Below, piece after piece: positions 51,551 to 59,954 of a stretch of 64,000 nucleotides of DNA (the first letter of the stretch is position 1; each line of letters begins with the position of its first letter). Origin of the DNA: Bdellovibrionales bacterium GWA2_49_15 (GTDB lineage Bacteria > Bdellovibrionota > Bacteriovoracia > Bacteriovoracales > Bacteriovoracaceae). The notes under the pieces were generated by a model that was not told the origin of the DNA, made no database searches, and saw nothing but the letters and a program-made list of their open reading frames with translations. The stretch lies in assembly GCA_001769855.1 (NCBI GenBank), contig MEPP01000032.1:1-64000 (forward strand). The letters are read 5' to 3'. The position numbers and the translations under genes were made by a program.

Positions 51551-52930
51551 TCACATGTAATCGATGATGTAGTCGATATAAAACTTCATCAATCTTCCGA
51601 AGCTTTTCCAGTCGCGCTTGTAGATCTCTTCAGTCAGCAGAATCGTGTGCTTTAAATCCTCATCAAATTCCGCCTGCGCTTTTTTTACTGTTTCAGCATC
51701 ATCAGTGATGGCGATTGATTCAGAAGAATAATTCTGTCCGCGACGGTCCAGATTATCGCTGCCGAAGTAAGCATATTTCCCACCGATGATGCCGCCTTTC
51801 CTATGCATGGTGCTTTTCTTTTGCCAAAGGTGAATCTTCACCCCGTCTCGCATTAGGCCTCTCACTGTTTTGTACATGGCCAGAACGACTTTCGGTCCGT
51901 CGTCATTGGAGCCGATGGAGTTTGTGATGATATTGACGTTGCGGCCAAGAAGCGCATAAATGGAAAGAAGAGCGGAGAAATCCTTATGGGGAATAAAATA
52001 AGGCGCATAGAGATTGATGTCACCCTTGCCCGTCACCTGCATCATCGTCGCATAAGCGGCGAGGATCGGACGGTCTTTTGAAAAAAACGGATTCGAGTGG
52101 ACCGCAAAAACTTTGGCATCACCTTGCGCGACCTCTTCGCACTCATAATGCTCGCTCTTTCCATATGATTTTAGCGCCTCATTTTTCGTCAGGCGGCTGA
52201 AGCGCGAACCGTTTTCGAATTTCTTGATGTTCCGGATACTCTCTAAAAACTTATTGTGAAAATAGCAGGCGGCCGGACCATCGATCCTCGCATCCAGATC
52301 TCGCCATCCGGTATCAAGTGAGTGAGTGGTATAATGTCTCGCCCAACCGCTTCCGCCTAAAATCACGGTTTCACCGTCGACAATAAGAAGCTTTTCATGA
52401 ATGACGTAAACGATATTATTGAGGCCCCACGTTCTGTGGTTGTTGAAGAACAGTACGGGAATTCCGCAATCACGCAAACGCTTCGTTAGTTTGCCTTCCG
52501 ATTTAAACTTCCGTGCGCCGATGGTATCGACCATCAGGCGAACATCCAGACCTTCCTGGGCCTTTTTGCAAAGAAGTGTGCCGAAAGTTCCGCCAATTTC
52601 ATCGGCATAAAAAGCAAAGGCCGAAAGATAGATCGAATGCTTGGCTGCCAGGATTGCCTGCACGCGTTCAATGTGCAATTCCTTTCCTGTCGGCAGGACC
52701 TTCAAGGTATGCCCTGGAATCATGCGCTCGTCGAGCCACGCTTGCGCCTTGGCATTTTGAATCTTGCGCCTCTCCTCCCCTTCCTTGACCATCTGATCCA
52801 CGACATCGTGAATCTCTCCGCCTCGCCCCGGCGTCGGCAAAGGATTTTCAGGCACGTCCTGCGCGGCCAATGGTAAAAAACTGGAGATTAAAAATGCCAG
52901 CAAATAGAATTTAAAATTCTGCATACACAT
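51551..52930 (-). CDS. Exported phospholipase D-family protein, second HKD motif changed
   Basis: 459 residues with a signal peptide ('YLLAFLISSFLPLAAQ'). The first HKD motif is complete: H178, K180 and D185 in 'VIHEKLLIVDGE'. The second ('STMHRKGGIIGG') has H376 and K378, but Gly stands where the Asp is expected. The GSDN motif that follows HKD is present. PLD enzymes use both His residues, so activity may remain; cardiolipin-synthase-like or endonuclease-like roles are equally possible. RBS AGGGAG supports the start. Confidence 0.87.
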   Translation of the reverse strand: MCMQNFKFYLLAFLISSFLPLAAQDVPENPLPTPGRGGEIHDVVDQMVKEGEERRKIQNAKAQAWLDERMIPGHTLKVLPTGKELHIERVQAILAAKHSIYLSAFAFYADEIGGTFGTLLCKKAQEGLDVRLMVDTIGARKFKSEGKLTKRLRDCGIPVLFFNNHRTWGLNNIVYVIHEKLLIVDGETVILGGSGWARHYTTHSLDTGWRDLDARIDGPAACYFHNKFLESIRNIKKFENGSRFSRLTKNEALKSYGKSEHYECEEVAQGDAKVFAVHSNPFFSKDRPILAAYATMMQVTGKGDINLYAPYFIPHKDFSALLSIYALLGRNVNIITNSIGSNDDGPKVVLAMYKTVRGLMRDGVKIHLWQKKSTMHRKGGIIGGKYAYFGSDNLDRRGQNYSSESIAITDDAETVKKAQAEFDEDLKHTILLTEEIYKRDWKSFGRLMKFYIDYIIDYM

Positions 52931-53182
52931 ACCACTCCCTTTTCAACTGTCTATGATTTAGACAATGAGTCCACGCGCTTTCCACGCATTACCCAATTTA
53001 AACAACCCTGCTTCCAAAAAGAGCAATTTCAGGGCCAACAATGCTCAAAACAGAAAAAATCGCAGGATTGGATAATGACTGAAAATTCAAACTAATAAAG
53101 ATCGAAGCCGATGTGATAAATTTTTTGCACTTTTTCACTCTTGCTGATGAATTCCCGTCCCGCAGTGCCTGCCCGTCCCGCA

Positions 53183-53221
53183 GTGCCAGGAGCTTTATCC
53201 ATTTTACCAAGCTCCTGGCAC
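53183..53221. repeat. REP-like palindrome, GTGCCAGG family, 13-bp arms
   Basis: Perfect arms GTGCCAGGAGCTT/AAGCTCCTGGCAC with a 13-base loop, in a 400-base gene-free stretch (52931-53333). Just left of it GCCCGTCCCGCAGTGCC is duplicated in tandem, so the element or its edge has been partly copied. The rest of the gap holds no visible gene. Confidence 0.82.
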
Positions 53222-53333
53222 CCTTTCTCTCACCTTTCCCCCTGTCATTTTTACAGAGTGAGCGGCCTTATTTTAGGAACTCCTTATAATTGGGTAATTG
53301 TCTGAAATTTAGATTTTTTGCGGAGTCATTAAT

Positions 53334-53930
53334 ATGAACACAAAGTTTATCGCCGTGCTTGCTCTTGCTCTTTTTCTTTCCTCGCTCACGGCCCTCGCCA
53401 GCGGGAAAAAAGAAATAGAATTTAAATTTAATAACACCGTGATGTTGGATGACGGCGATTCCTATCATTTTCTTCCAACCATCCTGATCCCTATCCAAGG
53501 GCTGGATTTATACGGGCGCCAGAGCTTTCTTGAAATCGGTCGTGATAATGTGCCTGTTGAGCCTGTCGAAATACAGTACATCCCCGAAGCCGGTGAGTTA
53601 TATAATATCGTCATGCTGATTCGCGCCAGCGGAGAAGAAGTGCAACTCGGCCGAGTGCTTGTCACAAAAGAAGGATTAGCTACCGGACGAGGTCGCGGTT
53701 ACTCACTCATTGAATCCCTCGGTAACAGCAAGGTTAAACTTTTGAAAATGGTCCGCAGTCGTAGCGCTTCAACCGGGTTCGGCTGCGGCATCACGGGCTG
53801 TGGCCTTGGAAGAACAAAGAGTTCGCGCGTCCTCCTCCAGTTCAGCACTGAAGCGGGCGATCAATTTTGCCTCAACGAAGGTCTGATTAAGGATCGTCCA
53901 AAGTATTTTAAGGGACGATGCCAAGATTAG
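53334..53930 (+). CDS. Secreted protein of unknown function
   Basis: 198 residues with a signal peptide ('VLALALFLSSLTALAS') after a GGAG ribosome-binding site. The mature chain is beta-rich, with a Gly/Cys segment near 150 ('GFGCGITGCGLG') and cysteines at the end ('DQFCLNEG', 'GRCQD'). No family is recognised. Confidence 0.74.
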   Translation: MNTKFIAVLALALFLSSLTALASGKKEIEFKFNNTVMLDDGDSYHFLPTILIPIQGLDLYGRQSFLEIGRDNVPVEPVEIQYIPEAGELYNIVMLIRASGEEVQLGRVLVTKEGLATGRGRGYSLIESLGNSKVKLLKMVRSRSASTGFGCGITGCGLGRTKSSRVLLQFSTEAGDQFCLNEGLIKDRPKYFKGRCQD

Positions 53931-54093
53931 GAAAGCTCTCTTAAATATTGCCGTCCCGACCCTTTGGCCGCGAGCATGCGCAACAGTCAACTGAACCTTC
54001 TATACTGATAAGGTTTCGATGTTACCAATCAACTGGTCATTACCTATTAAGTTGTGTCGTAATGGAAGAAATCATCTTAGGAAACAAGATTCT

Positions 54094-54441
54094 TTAGAGT
54101 TCCTTATATACTATTCCACTGATGTAGTGACCATAGCCATTTTTTTGAGGAATCACGATATCTCCTCCCGCTCCGCACACTTGTTTTTGAACTTTGTTTT
54201 GGAATTCAGAAAGCGTTGTCGGCATCCCCATTGGGATACCAGTCTGACTTGTTGACTGAACAACAATGTCGATGACGCCAATTTGCTCAATTTTCCCTTC
54301 AGGGGAAATCAAAATTTTGAATTTGCGATTCTCTCCTCTGTCGGAATAAGTCTTTGCGGATGTGTTCGTGTAGTAGCTTTTTCCACCGCAGGATGACATC
54401 AACATAATTAAACAAATCAGATAAGTAATTTTTTTGTACAT
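54094..54441 (-). CDS. Small lipoprotein
   Basis: 115 residues with lipobox MSSC ('ICLIMLMSSCGG'). A short beta domain follows ('KFKILISPEGKIEQIGVIDIVV'), then a helical stretch and a C-terminal 'AGGDIVIPQKNGYGHY' piece. The start has GGGGGATATA upstream. A perfect palindrome lies about 60-90 bases before it. Function unknown. Confidence 0.78.
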   Translation of the reverse strand: MYKKITYLICLIMLMSSCGGKSYYTNTSAKTYSDRGENRKFKILISPEGKIEQIGVIDIVVQSTSQTGIPMGMPTTLSEFQNKVQKQVCGAGGDIVIPQKNGYGHYISGIVYKEL

Positions 54442-54503
54442 TATATCCCCCAGTAAAACCTTTTAATCCGATCCTAGAAAGGCAGCACATTTTGAATATT
54501 CCC

Positions 54504-54530
54504 AACACGATTATAAAACATAATCGTGTT
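54504..54530. promoter_or_regulatory. Operator-like perfect palindrome
   Basis: AACACGATTAT and ATAATCGTGTT flank a 5-base AAAAC spacer, with both arms exact. It sits about 60-90 bases upstream of the small lipoprotein gene. The binding protein is unknown. Confidence 0.65.
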
Positions 54531-54640
54531 AGAATAAACGACAAAGTTTATAAAAATAGAAGGAATGCCCAAACACCTTTTTCATTAAGCAGCGCTAAGC
54601 CCCTTTAAGCCTTTTTGAGACCAACTGCATCCCAGAAGGG

Positions 54641-55132
54641 TCATGGAACTTTAAAAGAAGCTTTAAAAGAAGTATGCACAAAGGGATCATGTCGCACCGG
54701 AAAGTTTACGGAATTGGCAATAAAACAGTCTCGGTGGGCCTTCTCATGAAGCTCCGTTGCGCGACCGATATCACTTTCTTTCGATACGATGACCTTCGGC
54801 CTCAGAGTGACTTCCTGAAAACGCCCGCCGTTCCCATCTAGAATCATGGTGCCCGAAGATGTGTCCTCATAGGCTTCAATCAGAATTTGTTCTCTGGCCG
54901 CAAGAGCAAGATAAGTAAGCATATGGCAAGCGGCAAGCGAAGCCACCAGCAGGTCTTCTGGATTATGTAATGTCGGATCACCTCTAAACATCGGGTCTGC
55001 AGTTCCTCTGAACGGCGCTTTGCCAGCAATCTCGACGGTGTATTCCCTTGAGTAAGAGTTGTATGAACTTGTCGCGCCCTGACCCGCACCAACCCAAGAT
55101 AATTTAGTTTGGTATTTGTGTTCCCGACTCAT
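54641..55132 (-). CDS. OsmC/Ohr-family peroxide-reducing protein
   Basis: 163 residues. The two reactive cysteines of the family are present: C69 in 'SLAACHMLTYL' and C136 in 'AHRDCFIANS', with 'HNPEDLLVASL' between. Such proteins reduce organic hydroperoxides; some relatives bind acyl-CoA instead. The ATG overlaps the stop of the GntR-type regulator by four bases (ATGA), so they form an operon and the regulator likely controls it. Confidence 0.92.
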   Translation of the reverse strand: MSREHKYQTKLSWVGAGQGATSSYNSYSREYTVEIAGKAPFRGTADPMFRGDPTLHNPEDLLVASLAACHMLTYLALAAREQILIEAYEDTSSGTMILDGNGGRFQEVTLRPKVIVSKESDIGRATELHEKAHRDCFIANSVNFPVRHDPFVHTSFKASFKVP

Positions 55133-55815
55133 TTGAGCTCCTTGGCAGTCTCATTGGACATGGCCTTTAATTGGTTATTGGCAACGCGCGCTGCTGATTG
55201 GAGGTGAGCGGCAAGTGCGTCTTTCGCCGCCCTCACATCTCTTAAGCGGCAGGCGGCAACAATGTAACGATGGTGATCGACAAATCCTTCACTCTGACGA
55301 AGAAGAGCGTCTTGCACCTGATCGTAACGCAACACCATGCCTCGCAATTTCTTGATGAGAGCAAGTTGATGGTTGCGTTCGGCCGGTTCGTAGAGGGCGA
55401 CATGAAATTCTTCGTCCAAAGTGCCTTGGATAGAAAAGTCAGTTTCAAGTTCAGCAATTTTGATCATTTTTTCGAGTCGTGCCAGGTGCGCTTCTGACAT
55501 ACGAGGTACAGAACGAGCGAGGAGATCGACTTCGAGAAGAATGCGAAGTTCATAAATTTCACTCAAATCTTCGTCAGAGTGGCTGACCACGCAGGCCCCA
55601 CGATTGGGGTGGATTGTGATCAGGCCTTCCGCTTCAAGTAGCAATAGGCCCTCGCGAATGGGAATTCTGCTTACTCCAAAACGTTCTGCAAGTTCCTCCT
55701 GTCGCAAAGGCATACCGTTGGCAAATTCCCCAGAATGGATGCCCGCTCTTATCGCATCGGCGATTAAGGAAGGTGCTGATTTTGAGGTGGCTAACTTTCT
55801 AGTTTTATTAAACAT
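55129..55815 (-). CDS. GntR-family (FCD/FadR-like) repressor
   Basis: 228 residues from the ATG that overlaps the operator end; the longer frame would translate the operator. An N-terminal winged helix ('QEELAERFGVSRIPIREGL') and a helical FCD ligand-binding domain ('YELRILLEVDLLARSVP', later 'DEEFHVALYEP' and 'DHHRYIVAACRLRD') are clear. FCD regulators answer to small carboxylates. It sits upstream of OsmC in one operon and has a 34-bp palindrome at its start codon, so it should repress its own unit. There is no visible SD. Confidence 0.9.
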   Translation of the reverse strand: MFNKTRKLATSKSAPSLIADAIRAGIHSGEFANGMPLRQEELAERFGVSRIPIREGLLLLEAEGLITIHPNRGACVVSHSDEDLSEIYELRILLEVDLLARSVPRMSEAHLARLEKMIKIAELETDFSIQGTLDEEFHVALYEPAERNHQLALIKKLRGMVLRYDQVQDALLRQSEGFVDHHRYIVAACRLRDVRAAKDALAAHLQSAARVANNQLKAMSNETAKELK

Positions 55816-55848
55816 TTGCTTATTGTATACATGTATACAATAAGCAAA
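55815..55848 (-). promoter_or_regulatory. 34-bp perfect palindromic operator at the regulator's start codon
   Basis: Half-site TTTGCTTATTGTATACA, followed exactly by its reverse complement. Its core TTGTATACA..TGTATACAA is the typical GntR/FadR-type operator style. One end overlaps the GntR gene's ATG, so binding would block initiation or early elongation; autorepression is inferred. Confidence 0.85.
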
Positions 55849-56080
55849 GTAAAGCAAAAAAGACAGAAACAACTCATGGGATTTTGTTGAATTTGAGAAC
55901 CATGACATCCAGTGTAAACAAACAGTCTGAACGGTGACATTCCTTAATTCCCACGGCCGAACGGGCAAGCGTTAGCGGCTGAATTCACACCGAAACTTTT
56001 GGTTTCCATCCTACAATCATTATTATTTGGTAGAGCCTTTTTTGAAGACATATGTTAAATATTACAGTATTATTTAACTT

Positions 56081-57247
56081 ATGATTCCAAGAACCCTAAT
56101 TCTTCCCAAGAAACGCTCCTTCTTTTTGTTCGGCCCGCGGCTTGTAGGAAAATCTACATGGCTTAAGCATGTTTTGCCGCCAGAAAGTTTTAAAATAGAT
56201 CTTCTCCACGAGGGCACATATCAAACTTATCTCACCGATTCATCCCGCTTTGTTGATGAGGTCAGGGCCTTCGAGAAACGGAAACCAACTGGTTGGGTGT
56301 GCATCGATGAAGTTCAACGTATTCCGTCCCTTCTTAATGAAGTGCAGAGCTTGATGGAAAGTAGCAAGCTCCGTTTTGCCCTCTCTGGTTCCAGTGCTCG
56401 CAAGCTAAAGCGAGGCGGAGGCAATCTACTTGGTGGCAGGGCCAATGATCTAAAAATGTTTTCCACCACCTCCATCGAGCAAGGTGAGCAATTTAGTCTT
56501 AAAGATACAATTAAATGGGGTTCGTTGCCGGCCGTCCTTACCAGTGACGATGATGATAAGAAGCAGATTTTGCGGGCCTATATTTCAACCTATATGCGAG
56601 AAGAAATTCAAGCCGAGGGAATAGTGCGCAACCTCCCCTCTTTTGCGCGTTTTCTTCAGTTAGCGGCAGAAAATATCGGACAAGAACTCAATTATAGTAG
56701 TATCGCCAGTGAAACCTCGGTGACGAGTAAAACGATCAAAGAATATTTTCAAATTTTAGACGATACTTTGCTTGGTACTATTTTACCCCCCTGGAAAAAA
56801 ACGGTACGCAAGCAACTCGCCGGGAGTCCCAAGTTTTATTTTTTTGATAATGGTGTTACAAACGCACTCAGAGAAAATTTAGCACATACCCCAACCGGCT
56901 ATGATTTAGGGCAAATTTTTGAACAGACTGTGGTGCAAGAGGTGCGCGCTCTTCTGTCCTATATGGACTTTGAGGGGCAGCTGTATTTTTGGCGTGCCCG
57001 GGGCGGCAATGAAGTCGATATTTTGATCACCCGTGGGCAACGGCCCCTGCTGGCCATTGAAGTTAAGGCGACCGAGCGCCCAGGCCCCAGAGATTTTGCG
57101 GGACTTTTGTCTTTTGCAGAGGAATACCCGAAAGTTCCTAAGATTCTTGTGACTCGTCAGCCACGGGCCAGCTTGTATAAAAATATCGAAGCACTTCCTT
57201 ATGTTGTGTTTATGAAGCGGTTGTCGGATAAAGAGTACCTGAGCTAA
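56081..57247 (+). CDS. AAA_14/DUF4143 ATPase
   Basis: 388 residues in the usual order: P-loop 'FGPRLVGKSTWLKHV' (18-32), Walker B 'VCIDEVQRIP' (D76/E77), a sensor region ('FALSGSSARKLKRGG'), a helical middle and the DUF4143 C-terminal domain ('FFDNGVTNALREN', 'YFWRARGGNEVDILI', a nuclease-like ending). Members occur widely next to mobile or decayed DNA. Its function is not established; a restriction-type nuclease relation is suggested by DUF4143. Confidence 0.92.
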   Translation: MIPRTLILPKKRSFFLFGPRLVGKSTWLKHVLPPESFKIDLLHEGTYQTYLTDSSRFVDEVRAFEKRKPTGWVCIDEVQRIPSLLNEVQSLMESSKLRFALSGSSARKLKRGGGNLLGGRANDLKMFSTTSIEQGEQFSLKDTIKWGSLPAVLTSDDDDKKQILRAYISTYMREEIQAEGIVRNLPSFARFLQLAAENIGQELNYSSIASETSVTSKTIKEYFQILDDTLLGTILPPWKKTVRKQLAGSPKFYFFDNGVTNALRENLAHTPTGYDLGQIFEQTVVQEVRALLSYMDFEGQLYFWRARGGNEVDILITRGQRPLLAIEVKATERPGPRDFAGLLSFAEEYPKVPKILVTRQPRASLYKNIEALPYVVFMKRLSDKEYLS

Positions 57248-57253
57248 GGAAGC

Positions 57254-57479
57254 GATCCGTCTGGGCACCATGGCGGTAAGGCCATGCGAAGCAGCAATGA
57301 ACTTGGGAAATGCTCGCGCCCAAAACGTTCGCACCTATTTAATTGCCAAACAAATTGATCCTGCAAAATTGCTCACAGTATCTTGGGGAAAAGAACGTCC
57401 TGTACATCCTAATTGTGCCGGTGATGATGCTTGCCACGGCAAAAACCGTAGGGCCAACTTTCAGCTCGTGACCCCTTAG
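57254..57479 (+). pseudogene. Relic of an OmpA/Pal C-terminal domain
   Basis: The last ~60 residues read 'LGNARAQNVRTYLIAKQID', 'LLTVSWGKERPVHPN' and 'CHGKNRRANFQL', matching the peptidoglycan-binding OmpA_C fold (Lgxx RA..V.xyL, GkerP, NRRa). In another frame just before it, 'SGHHGGKAM..NELG' is the start of the same domain, so a frameshift separates the halves and everything upstream is gone. No start codon with RBS. It is cut by the left edge of repeat A. Confidence 0.8.
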
Positions 57480-57483
57480 AAAA

Positions 57484-57614
57484 AAGGCAAGGACAAATGA
57501 GCTCCCTATTTTATGCCTCATAAATACCATCATAGGTAATCTCACTTGAATAAATTTAATGTTGGAAAAATCGCGGGATTTCATGTGGGGAAATCAAACG
57601 CTCTTAAGATTGCG
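57484..57614. repeat. Direct repeat copy A (~130 bp)
   Basis: About 130 bases nearly identical to copy B at 60.4 kb, beginning AAGGCAAGGACAAATGAG and ending CTTAAGATTGCG. It separates the broken OmpA relic from the desaturase gene, whose last codons (NLKSV) lie inside it. No terminal inverted repeats visible. Confidence 0.9.
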
Positions 57615-58436
57615 GGTCTTTCCCTCTTTTACAAAGGGCTGAATCAACATTCGGTCGATACGAAGCCAGCGTTGCTCTCGGAACTGGTGCATCCCGATAT
57701 TCATCCTCTCATGGCCGTCCCTTGGTTGTGCCCTGTAAGTGCCAAGCAATCTATCCCAGCAGGGAAGGTTGAAGCCAAAATTGGAATTACTTTCGTCCTG
57801 ATGCCATGAATGGTGAACCCTGTGCATATCTGGGGTCACCACAAACAAACGAAGAAGCCGGTCTAACGATAACGGAATCCGCACATTTGAATGATTGAAC
57901 ATGGCAAGAACGTTTAAAATAATTTCAAAAAGCAGAACGGCCAGTACGGGCATTCCAAACAAGATAATCACACCCGCCTTGATGCCGATCGAAAGAAAAA
58001 TTTCGATCGGATGGAAGCGAAGTCCGGTGGTGACATCAAAATCGAGATCAGCATGATGCATTCGGTGAAGCCGCCACAAAGCCGGAACGGCGTGAAACAA
58101 AACGTGCTGTACCCATACAGCAAAATCCAAAATGACAATGGAAAAGAGGACAACGGGCCAAAACGGAAGATCCGCAACAGACAAGAGGCCCCATTCCCTT
58201 TGATTTACATAAAATGCCACACCGACGACTGAAAGAGGAAACACTATCCGCACTAGAATTGAACTGAAGATCACGATCCCGAGGTTATTGATCCATCTGT
58301 ATCTTTTTCTTATGGAAAGTGGACGCCTTGGGGAAATAACTTCCCAGAGTCCCATCACAAATAAGGCAGAAAAAAAACTCGCGAGACGGAGCTGGGATTC
58401 GTAAGCAATAATGTTTTCTAATTTGCTGAGAATCAT
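57594..58436 (-). CDS. Fatty acid hydroxylase/sterol desaturase-family membrane enzyme
   Basis: 280 residues from the ATG with GAGG upstream; a GTG further up is less likely. The di-iron histidine motifs of the family are present: H111..H115 ('HVLFH'), H124..H127-H128 ('HRMHH'), and H203..H206-H207 ('HRVHH'). Four or so membrane helices surround them. Such enzymes hydroxylate or desaturate lipids; the substrate is unknown. The last residues run into repeat A, so the natural C-terminus may be altered. Confidence 0.9.
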   Translation of the reverse strand: MILSKLENIIAYESQLRLASFFSALFVMGLWEVISPRRPLSIRKRYRWINNLGIVIFSSILVRIVFPLSVVGVAFYVNQREWGLLSVADLPFWPVVLFSIVILDFAVWVQHVLFHAVPALWRLHRMHHADLDFDVTTGLRFHPIEIFLSIGIKAGVIILFGMPVLAVLLFEIILNVLAMFNHSNVRIPLSLDRLLRLFVVTPDMHRVHHSWHQDESNSNFGFNLPCWDRLLGTYRAQPRDGHERMNIGMHQFREQRWLRIDRMLIQPFVKEGKTRNLKSV

Positions 58437-58565
58437 TTCTTTAACCTCGCCATGTCCAACCGTCACCTCTAAAAATATCTTAATTAAAAATTAACAGACA
58501 TGGACCTAAAAACACCTTTTCCTTTTTGATCAGTCTCCTGATACCTCAGCCTCCTAAGCCTACTT

Positions 58566-58793
58566 CTAAGGAACCTGCATCGTTATAGCTGCATAAAGTA
58601 ACAACAGGCTTAAGCAGAATAAAATTGCGCCGATTAGCCCCACATTTGTATCAGTTAGTAACTCGAAGATAATCATCCATGGATGGTTGCTTTCTTCCTT
58701 ATTCTTAAATCGCGCAAATTCTTTTTTCAGCACATATACTGAAATAAACGCCAAGACAATCCCCCCTATGGCCGTTGTTACTTTCCAGATCAT
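58566..58793 (-). CDS. Small two-helix membrane protein
   Basis: 75 residues with two hydrophobic segments ('AIGGIVLAFISVYVL' and 'VGLIGAILFCLSLLLLYAAI') and a short charged loop. The start has GGGG upstream. Family unrecognised. It is a single gene after the desaturase. Confidence 0.6.
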   Translation of the reverse strand: MIWKVTTAIGGIVLAFISVYVLKKEFARFKNKEESNHPWMIIFELLTDTNVGLIGAILFCLSLLLLYAAITMQVP

Positions 58794-59329
58794 CGATCCC
58801 CCAATTCATACCTTCTCAAAATCTAATAGCACTTATTTTCAGGTGGGCATGAACGACTCACAGAAAAAAATCTGTTGCGATATCGCACATCTATAACCAA
58901 AAGGCACCCCCGCTCCGCGGACTTGTGATTGATAAATTATATGGGAAAAATGAATTCGGAGAATTTATTGGCCTGGTATGCGACAAGAAAAGTATGAAAT
59001 ATGAAATCACGATTACTCAGCATACCAATCCTCGACATGGCGATCGAAGAGAGAGTGCGCTTCTCGAAGCCCCTTGTGCTTTAGTTGAGTAACCTTTAAA
59101 GCTTTGAGTGCGGTTACATTTAGAGTTCTTTAGAGTTCCAGGTACTTTTTCGGGGTGTTCTGCCGCACGATTTTGCACCTGGAACCCTTTACACAAGCGC
59201 CCGTTATAATTCACTTTCCAAAAGTTTTGGCAGTCCTTGGTTCGGACCAAATAACTTCCTAGTTTGGCAAGACGGTATTGGCGATACTTGTGTTAACAGA
59301 GCTTATCCACTCATAAAAAGGGAGATTCT
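58794..59329. other. Intergenic region with a possible gene remnant
   Basis: About 535 bases. A plus-strand frame without start codon reads 'LRGLVIDKLYGKNEFG', 'EFIGLVCDKKSMKYEITIT' and 'RRESALLEAPCALVE' to a TAA at about 59.09 kb; it could be the end of a decayed gene, but I do not recognise it. The REP-like hairpin at 59.13-59.19 kb follows. Confidence 0.35.
59135..59185. repeat. REP-like hairpin with GTTCCAGG ends
   Basis: Arms GTTCCAGGTAC and GCACCTGGAAC with a ~30-base loop: a variant of the GTGCCAGG family. GAGTTCTTTA is partly repeated on its left. It lies upstream of the candidate hypervariable secreted protein. Confidence 0.65.
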
Positions 59330-59872
59330 ATGAAGTCATTTATTGCAATTGCCGTTCTCGGAATGGTTCTGTTTGCCAAGTCCCCCTTGGTACAGGCGCA
59401 GGAATGCCAACAGCAATTAAATGAGGCCCTGCGACAGATCCGGGAACTTCAGCAGCCGGTCGTGCGTCTGACCCTACCGAAGTTGACTGGGATTTTAAAA
59501 ACAAGAGTGACACAATACCAAGCCGATAGAATTTGCAAGGACAAGGGAATGCGACTACCAACAGCTCGGGAGCTTGTGCAGGTTGCACAAATCGAGAATG
59601 GAGCGGAAGGGGTCAGTGAGACAAAGAGGGATGGATACTACCTTGTGAAAGGATCGGACAGCGCAGGAAATCCAGACCACTTCTACTTTAGTCCTAAAGG
59701 CTACAAGCGCCCGTCACGTGACCTTGGAGAGTACTGGTTCTGGTCTTCGTCAGTTCGCCCCGACGACTCCGACTATGCCTACGTACTCGGTGGCGGCGTT
59801 GGTCTCATCGACTACCTCTCCCGCAGCAACGCCTACAGCTATAATGCCGTGCGCTGCGTGCGGTCGCGCTAG
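59330..59872 (+). CDS. Secreted DUF1566/C-type-lectin-like protein, candidate retroelement diversification target
   Basis: 180 residues: signal peptide ('IAIAVLGMVLFAKSPLVQA'), a helical linker, then a Lcl_C/DUF1566 domain ('RICKDKGMRLPTARELVQVA' to 'YWFWSSSV' to 'AVRCVR'). From 59753 to 59848, 31 of 32 codons end in C or T (gac, tcc, tac, cgc, agc, ctc and so on), unlike the first part of the gene. In diversity-generating retroelements AAC codons in a template are changed at A to give NNC/NNT in the C-terminal variable region, just before a conserved VRCVR end. No reverse transcriptase or template is in the window. A hairpin follows 50 bases after the stop. Confidence 0.78.
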   Translation: MKSFIAIAVLGMVLFAKSPLVQAQECQQQLNEALRQIRELQQPVVRLTLPKLTGILKTRVTQYQADRICKDKGMRLPTARELVQVAQIENGAEGVSETKRDGYYLVKGSDSAGNPDHFYFSPKGYKRPSRDLGEYWFWSSSVRPDDSDYAYVLGGGVGLIDYLSRSNAYSYNAVRCVRSR

Positions 59873-59922
59873 CGTGCAATGACAAGCGGATGCGTTTACT
59901 TGATGATTTGATATGATTGGAT

Positions 59923-59947
59923 CGGACGCTTTGCCGTCCGGTCGTCT
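59923..59947 (+). terminator. Hairpin with T-tract after the secreted lectin-like gene
   Basis: CGGACG/CGTCCG stem with a 6-base loop, followed by GTCGTCTTTTT. It can act as terminator; DGR target genes also carry a hairpin shortly after the variable region. Confidence 0.65.
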
Positions 59948-59954
59948 TTTTATA

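Noticed and set aside
58918..59091. Open frame ending EAPCALVE
   Set aside because: No start codon or recognisable family; kept only as a possible remnant in the intergenic note.
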